A stretch of DNA of 64,000 nucleotides, taken from NCBI RefSeq assembly GCF_024171895.1, contig NZ_JAMTCQ010000009.1, positions 781,318-845,317 of the forward strand. The letters are read 5' to 3'. Under the pieces are notes generated by a model that had not been told where the DNA came from, made no database searches, and saw only the letters and a program-made list of their open reading frames with translations. Position 1 is the first letter of the stretch. Each line of letters starts with the position of its first letter. A program made the translations under genes and the position numbers. Positions 18,173 through 25,891 of the stretch are shown in pieces. The DNA comes from Prauserella halophila. Its GTDB lineage: Bacteria; Actinomycetota; Actinomycetes; Mycobacteriales; Pseudonocardiaceae.

Positions 18173-18812
18173 CACCGACGAGACGTATGCCGAGGCGGGG
18201 TTCGGTGCACCCGTTCGCCGTGGTGTGCGACCGGCGATCGTCGTGGTCGACCTGACGAACGGGTTCACCCGTGACGAGTATCCGACGGGTGCCGACCTGA
18301 CCGCGGTCGTCGGTGCCACTGCGACGCTCGTCGAACGCGGAAAGGCGAGCGGCGTGCCGGTCGTCTACACCACGATCGCCTATACCCCGGCGGAAGCGCG
18401 CGGAGGCGCACTGCCGTGGTTGGACAAGGCCGCGGGCATGCGATCGCTGGTGGAAGGAAGCGCCGAGGTCGCGATCGACGACCGGCTTCCCGTCGGCGAG
18501 GGGGACCACCTCGTGACGAAGAAGGGCGCATCGGCCTTCTTCGGAACGTCGCTCGCCACGATGCTCGCGGCGGCCGGCTGCGACACGGTGCTGGTGTGCG
18601 GCGCCACGACGAGCGGCTGCGTACGTGCTACGGCGGTGGACGCCGTCCAGTCCGGCTTCCCTGTACTCGTGCCGCGGGAGTGTGTCGGCGACCGTTCCCC
18701 GGGTCCGCACGATGCGGCCCTGTTCGACATCCATGCCAAGTACGGCGACGTGATCGACCTCGACGACGCCCTGCACTATCTGACGAATCCGAAACCGGTG
18801 AGCACTCGATGA
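18159..18812 (+). CDS. nicF: maleamate amidohydrolase (isochorismatase-like)
   Basis: 217 aa from a GTG at 18159 behind AAGGAGG at 18147-18153; translation is probably coupled to the overlapping CoxG gene. The isochorismatase-fold triad is present: Asp in VVVDLTNGF (about residue 31), Lys in VTKKGASAFFGT (about 120) and Cys in TTSGCVRATAVDA (about 154). NicF hydrolyses maleamate to maleate and ammonia. The family also includes nicotinamidases and N-carbamoylsarcosine amidases; the position beside NicD, NicX and NicE decides the call. Confidence 0.85.
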   Translation: MYGTDTDETYAEAGFGAPVRRGVRPAIVVVDLTNGFTRDEYPTGADLTAVVGATATLVERGKASGVPVVYTTIAYTPAEARGGALPWLDKAAGMRSLVEGSAEVAIDDRLPVGEGDHLVTKKGASAFFGTSLATMLAAAGCDTVLVCGATTSGCVRATAVDAVQSGFPVLVPRECVGDRSPGPHDAALFDIHAKYGDVIDLDDALHYLTNPKPVSTR

Positions 18813-19666
18813 CCCGACGCCTTCTCACTCAAGCCGCCTTGGCCGACCTCGCGGATGTGCCCGCCACGAGCCGGTGGGTGGTGAAACAAGACGGCCTGCG
18901 CCTGCACGTACTGGACTACGGCGGCGACGGCGTGCCCGTCGTCGTCCTGCCGGGCATCACCAGCCCGGCGATCACCATGGACTTCGTGGCCCGGCGACTC
19001 ACCGACCTCGGCCGACCGGTCGTGGTCGACGTGCGCGGTCGTGGCTTGTCGGACGACGGCTCCTCCGCGACGCTGCACGACTACGCCGAGGACACCGCCG
19101 CGATCATCGACGCCCTCGGCTTGGGTCGGTCGATCCTGCTCGGTCATTCGATGGGTGCGCGGATCGCCGCGGTGGCGGCGACCACTGTGGACGTCCGGGG
19201 AGCCGTGCTGGTCGATCCGCCGATGAGCGGGCCCGGCCGCGGGCCGTATCCCACCACGCTCGAGATGTTCTTGACACAGCTGGAGCAGGCACAGCGTGGT
19301 ACCGACGCCGACGAGGTGGCCGGATGGTGGCCCACCTGGCCGAGGCGGGAGCACGAACTGCGGGCCCGCTGGCTCGCCAGCTGCGGAACGGAAGCGATCA
19401 CCGCGACGCACCACGGCTTCGAACACGAGGACTTCTTCGACACGTGGCCTTCGGTTCCGGCCGCTCCGGCACTGCTGTACGGCGCGAACAGCCCCGTCGT
19501 GACGGCGGACGGAGCACGTGAGGCGGCGGAGTCCAATCCGGACGCCCGATTGATCGAGATCCCGGACGCCGGACACATGGTGTTCTGGGACAACCCGGAG
19601 GGCGCACTGAGCTCGGTGCGCACCGCCCTGCAAGTCACGGCCAGCGCAAGTTCGGCGACGCGATGA
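18809..19666 (+). CDS. nicD: N-formylmaleamate deformylase (alpha/beta hydrolase)
   Basis: 285 aa, starting in an ATGA overlap with nicF. The alpha/beta hydrolase motifs are intact: nucleophile Ser in LLGHSMGARIA (about residue 114) and catalytic His in IPDAGHMVFWDNPEG (about 255), with an oxyanion segment LPGITSPAITMDF. NicD splits N-formylmaleamate, the NicX product, into formate and maleamate. The assignment rests on context plus family; sequence alone would only say alpha/beta hydrolase. Confidence 0.85.
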   Translation: MTRRLLTQAALADLADVPATSRWVVKQDGLRLHVLDYGGDGVPVVVLPGITSPAITMDFVARRLTDLGRPVVVDVRGRGLSDDGSSATLHDYAEDTAAIIDALGLGRSILLGHSMGARIAAVAATTVDVRGAVLVDPPMSGPGRGPYPTTLEMFLTQLEQAQRGTDADEVAGWWPTWPRREHELRARWLASCGTEAITATHHGFEHEDFFDTWPSVPAAPALLYGANSPVVTADGAREAAESNPDARLIEIPDAGHMVFWDNPEGALSSVRTALQVTASASSATR

Positions 19667-19679
19667 ATGTGGAGGACCA

Positions 19680-20723
19680 ATGAATCCCAACCAGCTCAAT
19701 GACATCTGCCTCCGGCAACTCACCTTCAGCGGGGTGCATGAGGCGGAGACCATCGCCGTGCTCTCGCGCGGTGCCGAACGGGCGGACTACGCCGATTCGT
19801 TCATGTTCGCCGCCCAGCAGCTCGGCGCGAGCACGTACCACATGCGGCTTCCCGACGCGACGGATGCGTCCGGCGCATGGGCGGTCGGCGAATCAGGGCT
19901 GGCGGGCAATCCGCTCGCGGTGGACGCGCTCAAGCAGGCGGACATGCTCGTGGACCTGACGTTCCTGCTGTTCAGCAAGGAGCAGTTCGCGATCCAGGAC
20001 GCCGGTACGCGGATCCTGACGTGCGTCGAACCCGCACCGCTGCTGGCCAGGCTCATGCCGACCAGGGAACTGCGGGAACGGGTCGAGGTCGGCGACGAGA
20101 TCCTCAAGAAGGCCAGGACGATGCGGATCACGAGTCCGCACGGGACGGACGTGACGTACCAGCTCGGCGTGTATCCGACGATGACCGAGTACGGCTACAC
20201 CGACACCCCGGGCCGGTGGGATCATTGGCCCGCCGCCTTCGTGTTCACCGGAGGTGCCGACGATGGGGTCGACGGCACCATCGTGCTCGCACCGGGTGAT
20301 GTGCTCCTGCCGTTCAACACGTACGTGCAGAACCCGGTGAAGCTGACCATCGAGAAGGGGTTCATCACCGACATCCGCGGCGTCGACGGCGCGTCGAGCC
20401 TGGACGCGGACCTGCTCGCCTCGTACATCAAGTCGTTCGACGACCCGCGCGGCTACGGCATGTCGCACGTCGGGTGGGGCCTGGACGAGCGCGCGCAGTG
20501 GCACGGTCTGACGCAGTTCCCGGGCGGTATGGGTATGGAACTGCGCAGCTTCTACGGCAACGTGATGTTTTCCATCGGCCCGAACAACGAGCTCGGCGGA
20601 CCGAACGACACGCCGTGTCACTTCGACATCCCGATGCGCGGTTGCTCGCTGTTCCTCGACGACGAGCCGATCGTGGTGGACGGCGACGTCGTCGTACCGG
20701 ACATGCGGCCGGGCGGGAAGTGA
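19680..20723 (+). CDS. nicX: 2,5-dihydroxypyridine 5,6-dioxygenase
   Basis: 347 aa with GGAGG before the ATG. NicX is an iron(II)-dependent extradiol-type dioxygenase on a metallopeptidase-like fold. The expected ligands are present in order: His in MSHVGWGLDE (about residue 263), then His and Asp in TPCHFDIPMRG (about 314 and 316), close to the spacing known for P. putida NicX. It opens 2,5-dihydroxypyridine to N-formylmaleamate. It is the most family-specific gene of the cluster and anchors the pathway assignment. Confidence 0.92.
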   Translation: MNPNQLNDICLRQLTFSGVHEAETIAVLSRGAERADYADSFMFAAQQLGASTYHMRLPDATDASGAWAVGESGLAGNPLAVDALKQADMLVDLTFLLFSKEQFAIQDAGTRILTCVEPAPLLARLMPTRELRERVEVGDEILKKARTMRITSPHGTDVTYQLGVYPTMTEYGYTDTPGRWDHWPAAFVFTGGADDGVDGTIVLAPGDVLLPFNTYVQNPVKLTIEKGFITDIRGVDGASSLDADLLASYIKSFDDPRGYGMSHVGWGLDERAQWHGLTQFPGGMGMELRSFYGNVMFSIGPNNELGGPNDTPCHFDIPMRGCSLFLDDEPIVVDGDVVVPDMRPGGK

Positions 20724-21484
20724 TCGCCGTGGCCGACCACCACATCGGATTGATCGTTCCGAGTTCCAATCTGACGATGGAGACCGAACTCCCGCGCATG
20801 TTGCGTGCGCGGGAGGAGGCCGATCCGTCGGAGCGGTTCGTGTTCCACAGCGCACGGACCCGCATGCAGCAGGTCACCGAGGAACAGCTGCGGGCGATGA
20901 ACGCTCAGTCGGAACGGGCGGCCGCCGAGCTGGCGGACGCGCGGCCCGATGTGGTCGCCACGGCGTGCCTGGTGGCGATCATGGCGCAGGGGCCGGGTTA
21001 CCACTGCACCGCGGAGGAGGCGATCACTACGGCCATGCGCGCCGAAGGTGCGACGGCCCCCGTGGTGTCCAGCGCCGGTGCGTTGCTCGACGGTATCGGT
21101 GCCCTCGGGGCGAAGCGGGTCGCGATCGTCACGCCGTACCTGAAACCGCTCACGAAGATGGTCGCCGACTACATCGAGGACGCGGGCATCGAAGTCGTCG
21201 ACGCGCTCAGCCTCGAAGTCGCCGACAACCTCGCCGTGGGCAAGCTGGACCCGGCCGACCTTCGGGAACACTGGAAGAAGCTGGATCTGTCCAATGCGGA
21301 CGCGCTGGTCCTCTCGGCGTGCGTCCAGATGCCGTCGCTGCCGTCGATCCAGGCGGTCGAGGACGCGGCGGGGCTGCCTGTGCTCTCGGCGGCGACCGCG
21401 ACGACCTATCGCATTCTGACCGAGCTGGGCCTGCCGGCGACGGTGCCGGGTGCGGGCAGGTTGCTCGCTCAGACGTCGAGCTGA
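20720..21484 (+). CDS. nicE: maleate cis-trans isomerase
   Basis: 254 aa from a GTG in a GTGA overlap with nicX; an alternative GTG at 20729 has better spacing to GGGCGGGAAG. It belongs to the Asp/Glu racemase superfamily. It begins with the maleate isomerase signature IGLIVPSSNLTMETELPRML and has both catalytic cysteines (Cys83 in ATACLVAIM and Cys201 in LSACVQMPS). It converts maleate to fumarate, which enters the TCA cycle. Its 3' end overlaps the convergent FMN reductase gene by 16 bp. Confidence 0.92.
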   Translation: MIAVADHHIGLIVPSSNLTMETELPRMLRAREEADPSERFVFHSARTRMQQVTEEQLRAMNAQSERAAAELADARPDVVATACLVAIMAQGPGYHCTAEEAITTAMRAEGATAPVVSSAGALLDGIGALGAKRVAIVTPYLKPLTKMVADYIEDAGIEVVDALSLEVADNLAVGKLDPADLREHWKKLDLSNADALVLSACVQMPSLPSIQAVEDAAGLPVLSAATATTYRILTELGLPATVPGAGRLLAQTSS

Positions 21485-22092
21485 CCGAGGTTCGCCAGCT
21501 GCTGTTCGAAAGGGACGAAGTCCGAGAAGCCGTCGCCGGCGCGGCGGCTTCTCGGCGTTCCGGCCATCGCACCCGCCAGCTCGCCTGCTGCGCGATCGAT
21601 GCGGGCGTGCAGTTCGTTCGTGTCCTCGCCGCCCCAGTCCTGCGACGCCGCGTACACGCCGGTCGGCATCACCGTGGCGCGCAGGTAGGACAGCAGGGGG
21701 CGCAGGGCGTGGTCGAGGGCCAGCGAGTGGCGCGGTGTGCCGCCGGTCGCCCCGATGATCACGGGCATCCCCGCCAGGGCGCCGCTGTCGATCACGTCGA
21801 AGAACGACTTGAACAGCCCGCTGTAGGACGCGGAGTAGACCGGGGTCACCGCGATGACGCCGTCGGCACCGGTCACCGCGTCGAGTTCGGCCTGCAGCGC
21901 CGGACTCGGGAAGCCCGTCACCATGTTCTTGGCGATGTCGACGGCCACGTCGCGCAGTTCGACGACGTGCACGTCCGGCTGCTCGCCGCCGTTGTCCCCG
22001 AGCCGCTGCGTGAGCGACTCGGTGAGCCGGTCGGCCAGCAGCCGGGTCGACGACGGAGACGTGGTGCCCGCGGACACGACGGTGAGCTTCAT
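21469..22092 (-). CDS. NAD(P)H-dependent FMN reductase partner of the luciferase-like oxidase
   Basis: 207 aa. The flavodoxin-like NADPH-dependent FMN reductase fold shows in VVSAGTTSPSSTRLLADRL (phosphate loop), TPVYSASYSGLFKSFFD and IGATGGTPRHSLALDHALRPLL. It overlaps the luciferase-like gene by ATGA and should supply it with reduced FMN. The pair resembles the CE1758/CE1759-type duo, named from the Corynebacterium proteins. The substrate is unknown. Its tail overlaps nicE by 16 bp, which leaves no room for a terminator between the two convergent operons. Confidence 0.85.
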   Translation of the reverse strand: MKLTVVSAGTTSPSSTRLLADRLTESLTQRLGDNGGEQPDVHVVELRDVAVDIAKNMVTGFPSPALQAELDAVTGADGVIAVTPVYSASYSGLFKSFFDVIDSGALAGMPVIIGATGGTPRHSLALDHALRPLLSYLRATVMPTGVYAASQDWGGEDTNELHARIDRAAGELAGAMAGTPRSRRAGDGFSDFVPFEQQLANLGQLDV

Positions 22093-23195
22093 CGGGCCTC
22101 ACCCGCAGTCACGGTCTCGGCGTTCTTGGCCGTCAGCAGCGAGGCGTGTGTCGGGGCGTCCGGCACGTGCGAGGGACGGTTCTTGGCGAACTCCTCGCGC
22201 AGCACGGGCACGACCTCTTCGCCGAGCAGGTCGAGCTGCTCCAGCACCGTCTTCAGCGGCAGGCCGGCGTGGTCGAGCAGGAACAGCTGGCGCTGGTAGT
22301 CGCCCACGTTCTCGCGGAAGGTCAGCGTGCGGTCGATGACCTGCTGCGGGCTGCCCACCGTGAGCGGGGTCTGCTCGGTGAACTCCTCCAGCGACGGTCC
22401 GCCGCCGTAGACCGGGGCGTCGTTGAAGTACGGCCGGAACTCGTTCACGGCATCCTGGGAGTTCTTGCGCATGAACACCTGTCCGCCGAGCCCGACGATC
22501 GCGCGGTCGGCGGGGCCGTGGCCGTAGTGCTCCCAGCGCTGCCGGTAGAACTCGACCATCCGGCGGGTGTGCTCGAACGGCCAGAAGATGTGGTTGTGGA
22601 AGAAGCCGTCGCCGTAGTAGGCGGCCTGCTCGGCGATCTCCGGGCTGCGGATCGAACCGTGCCAGACGAACGGCGGCACGCCGTCGAGCGGGCGCGGCGT
22701 CGACGTAAAGCTCTGCAGCGGTGTGCGGAACTTGCCCTCCCAGTCGACGACGTCCTCGCGCCACAGCTTGTGCAGCAGGGAGTAGTTCTCGATCGCGAGC
22801 GGGATGCCCTGGCGGATGTCCTTACCGAACCACGGGTAGACCGGGCCCATGTTGCCGCGGCCCATGATCAGGTCGACGCGGCCGTCGGCGAGGTGCTGCA
22901 GATAGGCGTAGTCCTCGGCGAGCCGCACCGGGTCGTTCGTGGTGATGAGGGTCGTCGCCGTGGACAGGACGATCCGCTCGGTCTGCGCCGCGATGTTGGC
23001 CAGCAGCACCGTCGGGTTCGGCGGGGCGGCGAACGGCGGGTTGTGGTGCTCGCCGGTGGCGAAGACGTCGAGTCCGACCTCCTCGGCCTTGCGCGCGATC
23101 CGGACCGTGGCCTTGATCCGCTCGTTCTCGGTCGGCGTCGTGCCGGTGGTCGGGTCCGTGGTGACGTCCCCGACGGTGAAGATCCCGAACTGCAT
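22089..23195 (-). CDS. luciferase-like (LLM) flavin-dependent oxidoreductase, CE1758 type
   Basis: 368 aa TIM-barrel bacterial-luciferase family protein: FATGEHHNPPF near residue 45, RIVLSTATTLITTNDPVRLAEDYAYLQHLADGRVDLIMGRGN, and TVGSPQQVIDRTLTF near the C terminus. It uses reduced FMN from the reductase encoded just downstream and O2 to oxidise an unidentified organic substrate. A MarR-type palindrome at 23217-23234 lies 22 bp before the start, so induction by a small aromatic or oxidative signal is plausible, but no regulator is adjacent. Confidence 0.87.
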   Translation of the reverse strand: MQFGIFTVGDVTTDPTTGTTPTENERIKATVRIARKAEEVGLDVFATGEHHNPPFAAPPNPTVLLANIAAQTERIVLSTATTLITTNDPVRLAEDYAYLQHLADGRVDLIMGRGNMGPVYPWFGKDIRQGIPLAIENYSLLHKLWREDVVDWEGKFRTPLQSFTSTPRPLDGVPPFVWHGSIRSPEIAEQAAYYGDGFFHNHIFWPFEHTRRMVEFYRQRWEHYGHGPADRAIVGLGGQVFMRKNSQDAVNEFRPYFNDAPVYGGGPSLEEFTEQTPLTVGSPQQVIDRTLTFRENVGDYQRQLFLLDHAGLPLKTVLEQLDLLGEEVVPVLREEFAKNRPSHVPDAPTHASLLTAKNAETVTAGEAR

Positions 23196-23216
23196 CGCTT
23201 GTCACCCTGCCTCAGG

Positions 23217-23234
23217 TAGTTGTGCGTTCAACTA
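23217..23234. promoter_or_regulatory. MarR-type palindrome TAGTTG-N6-CAACTA
   Basis: TAGTTGTGCGTTCAACTA is a perfect 6-bp-arm palindrome immediately upstream of the LLM gene, in a short AT-rich window. TTGAAC/GTTCAA cores of this kind are common MarR-family targets. Confidence 0.6.
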
Positions 23235-23435
23235 TCCACCATAACGGCAGGGGTACCGGTGCTATTCCCGCCCCCGAGTGCGGGTGCGGGCAGAGTCCCG
23301 GCCCGGGCGCGGGTACACGCCCGGGCGTGGTTCCGACTACGTCGGCGCCGGCACCGGAACGCCGCAGGGGGGCGATGGGCGTTCGGGTGGGTGACCGCAG
23401 GAATGCGGGTCCGGAACCGCCTTGTTACGCGGGGT

Positions 23436-24362
23436 ATGAAGGCGATCGTTCTCAATCAGTACGGCGGACCCGACGAACTGACCGTTGCCGACCACCCGGA
23501 TCCGAAGGTGGCGCCCGGTGAAGTGCTGGTGCGCGTGAAGGCGGCCGGCGTCAACCCCGTCGACTGGAAGCTCGCCGCCGGCGGGCTCGACCCGGTGATG
23601 GAGGCCCGCTTCCCGCTGATCCCCGGCTGGGACGTGGCCGGTGTCGTCGAGGCGGTCGGCCTGGACGTCGACGAGTACGCCGTCGGCGACGAGGTGATCG
23701 GCTACGTCCGCAAGGACCATGTGGAACTGGGCTCGTACGCGGAGTACGTCTCGGCCAACGTGCGGCTGCTGGCCCCGAAGCCGGCCTCACTCGACTGGGC
23801 GCAGGCGGCCGGACTGCCGCTGGCGGGACTCACCGCATACCAGGCGTTGCGCAGGCTGGGAGTCGGCGCGGGGGACACGGTACTGATCCACGCGGCGGCC
23901 GGTGGGGTCGGCGTGCTGGGTGTCCAGTTGGCGAAGGAGTTCGGTGCGCGGGTGATCGGCACAGCAGGCGAACGCAACCACGCGTTCCTCGGCGAGCTCG
24001 GCGCGGAGCCCGTCTCGTACGGCGAGGGCCTGGCCGACCGGGTTCGCGAACTCGCGCCTGCCGGCGTCGACGCGGCGGTCGACTTCGCAGGAGGGGAGGA
24101 GGCCGTGGAGGTCTCGCGGCAGGTCACGACGGACGCCGCACGTGTGGTGTCGGTCGCCGACCCTGCGGTGGCCGAGTACGGCGGCCGGTACCTGTGGGTC
24201 CGGCCGAGCGCCGCCGACCTCGCCGAACTGGGCAGGCTCGCCGACGCCGGCAAGCTCGGCGTGCACGTCGACCGCACCTATCCGCTCGCCGAGGCCGCCG
24301 TGGCGTGGCGGGTGAGTCAGGTGGGCAACGTCCGCGGCAAGCTCGTGCTGACGGTCGGCTGA
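23436..24362 (+). CDS. zinc-independent NADP-dependent quinone oxidoreductase (MDR family)
   Basis: 308 aa. Medium-chain reductase: GroES-like N domain (MKAIVLNQYGGPDELTVAD, AAGVNPVDWKLAAGG), then a Rossmann domain with LIHAAAGGVGVLGVQLAKEFGARVIGTAG near residue 150. The structural and catalytic zinc cysteines are absent, as in quinone oxidoreductases. The ATG at 23436 is chosen over upstream in-frame starts because those cover the promoter region; the ribosome binding site is weak. It is divergent from the LLM/FMN reductase pair. Its 3' flank carries a 21-bp tandem array. Confidence 0.85.
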   Translation: MKAIVLNQYGGPDELTVADHPDPKVAPGEVLVRVKAAGVNPVDWKLAAGGLDPVMEARFPLIPGWDVAGVVEAVGLDVDEYAVGDEVIGYVRKDHVELGSYAEYVSANVRLLAPKPASLDWAQAAGLPLAGLTAYQALRRLGVGAGDTVLIHAAAGGVGVLGVQLAKEFGARVIGTAGERNHAFLGELGAEPVSYGEGLADRVRELAPAGVDAAVDFAGGEEAVEVSRQVTTDAARVVSVADPAVAEYGGRYLWVRPSAADLAELGRLADAGKLGVHVDRTYPLAEAAVAWRVSQVGNVRGKLVLTVG

Positions 24363-24687
24363 TCGCGGGCTGATCGCTCCGCGGGAGCTCCGCGGGAGGT
24401 GCGCGGCCGCGGGTACCTGCACCCGTGCACCTCCTGTGCACCCGTGTTGCGTTCTCCGGGTGCCGTGTTGCATTTCCCGGGGTCCGTGTTGTGGTCTCCG
24501 GGAACCGTGTTGTGGTCTCCGGGAACCGTGTTGTGGTTTCCGGGGTCCGTGTTGCTCTCGCCCGGCGCCCGGCCACTGTCCCTCAACGAAACGCTGCCGG
24601 CGCCTGCGTTTCCGGGATGCGCTGTTCCCGGGATGTGTGCACCTCCCGCGTTGTTGTCGCGGCGCCGTTGTGGCACGTTGCTGCGAT
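24363..24687. other. 325-bp intergenic region dominated by 21-bp tandem repeats
   Basis: No gene is seen between the oxidoreductase stop and the next ATG. The array at 24442-24567 fills its centre. Continuous frames through the array, rich in Cys/Pro on one strand and Asn-Thr on the other, are products of the repeat rather than proteins. Confidence 0.7.
24442..24567. repeat. 21-bp tandem array, six copies
   Basis: Six 21-bp units start at 24442, 24463, 24484, 24505, 24526 and 24547. Each opens with CCGTGTTG and continues roughly TGGTCTCCGGG. The same unit recurs at 33512-33571 behind fadB. The array begins 80 bp after the oxidoreductase stop. Confidence 0.95.
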
Positions 24688-25725
24688 ATGGGATCGGGCC
24701 GGGACTCGGCGGACCTCGAGGCGATTCTCGGCGCCGTGGTGCGGGCGGAGCGTCGCAGCACTCCCGGCATCGAGGACATGGCCGCGTTTCATGCGGCGCA
24801 GGTCGGCGATCTGTCTCACCGTGATGTCGTCGGACCTCTGCTGCCGGGCGGTGGCGCGAGTGGTCTGGTCAGCTGCCGGGGCACGATTCTCGCCGAGTGG
24901 GGTGACGTCGACCGGCCCGAGATGTGCTTCTCGGTCACCAAAACGGTTCTTTCCGCGCTCGCGGGTGTGGCGTTCGACCGCGGTCTGCTCCCCGACGTGC
25001 ACGCTCCGGTCGAAACCACGGTCGACGTACCGGTGCGCCTCGGACCGGAACTGACGTGGCAGCACCTGCTTCAGCAGACGAGCGGGTGGGCGGGTGAGTT
25101 GTGGGGGAAACCGGCCGACGTGGATGCGCAGAGCCTGCGCGACGGCGGTTCGGCCGCCTACGCCGAGCCGGGTGCGGAGTGGGCCTACAACGACGTGCGC
25201 GTCAACCTGCTGGCGCTCGCGCTCACCGTGCTGTGGCGCCGGCCGCTGGACGAGGTGGCCCGTACCGAACTGTTCGACCCGCTCGGCGCGTCGACGACAT
25301 GGTCGTGGCACGGCTATCGCGATTCGGTGGTCACGGTCGACGGCGTGGAACTGCCGGTGGTCTCGGGTGGAGCGCACTGGGGTGGCGGATTGTGGATCTC
25401 CACGGCCGACCTGCTGTCGCTGGGCGAGCTGTTCCTCGCGCGCGGGTCATGGCACGGGACGCGCCTCCTGAGTGCCGAGTGGATCGACGCGAGCTGGTGG
25501 CCCTGTTCGGCCAATCCGGACTACGGGTACCTGTGGTGGCTGAACGACCGGCAGCGCGTGTTCGATGCGGCGCCGTCCTCGGGACGTTGTGCCCGAGGAT
25601 GCGGCAACCGTCATCTCGTGTGGGTCGATCCGAGCCGGGACCTGGTCGTCGTCTCGCGCTGGTCAGATTCGGTCGAACTGCTCGTTCGCGATATCTCGAC
25701 GGCGATCCCGGCGTCACCCGCGTGA
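24688..25725 (+). CDS. serine hydrolase of the beta-lactamase/class C family
   Basis: 345 aa from the ATG at 24688. Ser-x-x-Lys is in CFSVTKTVLSALAG (about residue 79), followed by HLLQQTSGW and by the Tyr-x-Asn motif in WAYNDVRVNLLALAL (about residue 169). The usual KTG box is not obvious; CGNRHLVWVDPSRDLVVV occupies its place, as in many actinobacterial esterase-like members. No signal peptide is visible, so it is probably cytoplasmic and an esterase or amidase rather than an antibiotic-resistance enzyme. Upstream in-frame codons run through the repeat array and are rejected as a start. Confidence 0.78.
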   Translation: MGSGRDSADLEAILGAVVRAERRSTPGIEDMAAFHAAQVGDLSHRDVVGPLLPGGGASGLVSCRGTILAEWGDVDRPEMCFSVTKTVLSALAGVAFDRGLLPDVHAPVETTVDVPVRLGPELTWQHLLQQTSGWAGELWGKPADVDAQSLRDGGSAAYAEPGAEWAYNDVRVNLLALALTVLWRRPLDEVARTELFDPLGASTTWSWHGYRDSVVTVDGVELPVVSGGAHWGGGLWISTADLLSLGELFLARGSWHGTRLLSAEWIDASWWPCSANPDYGYLWWLNDRQRVFDAAPSSGRCARGCGNRHLVWVDPSRDLVVVSRWSDSVELLVRDISTAIPASPA

Positions 25726-25840
25726 CGACGCCACACAGGGCGGCCCACGCCGCTCACCGCGAGCCCGGTGGCCCGCACTGCGGCGCCCTGTAATAGGGCG
25801 CTCTGCAGCCGGGAGCCGAGCAGCCGGGCGCCGAGCGAAA

Positions 25841-25876
25841 ACCGCCCGGCTGCAGGGGTGACGGCAGCCGGGCGGT
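25841..25876. terminator. bidirectional hairpin terminator
   Basis: ACCGCCCGGCTGC at 25841-25853 and its perfect complement at 25864-25876 flank a 10-nt loop between convergent genes. There is no T tract on either side. Confidence 0.75.
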
Positions 25877-25891
25877 CGTGGGACAGCAGTC

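Noticed and set aside
24442-24567. CRISPR array
   Set aside because: The 21-bp units are contiguous with no spacers, and no cas genes are in the window.
24436-24687. N-terminal extension of the serine hydrolase through the repeat array
   Set aside because: The extension would be a Cys/Pro-rich translation of the tandem repeat, unlike any hydrolase leader. The ATG at 24688 gives a normal N terminus.
24688-25725. Antibiotic-resistance beta-lactamase
   Set aside because: No signal peptide and no KTG box; the layout fits an esterase-like family member.
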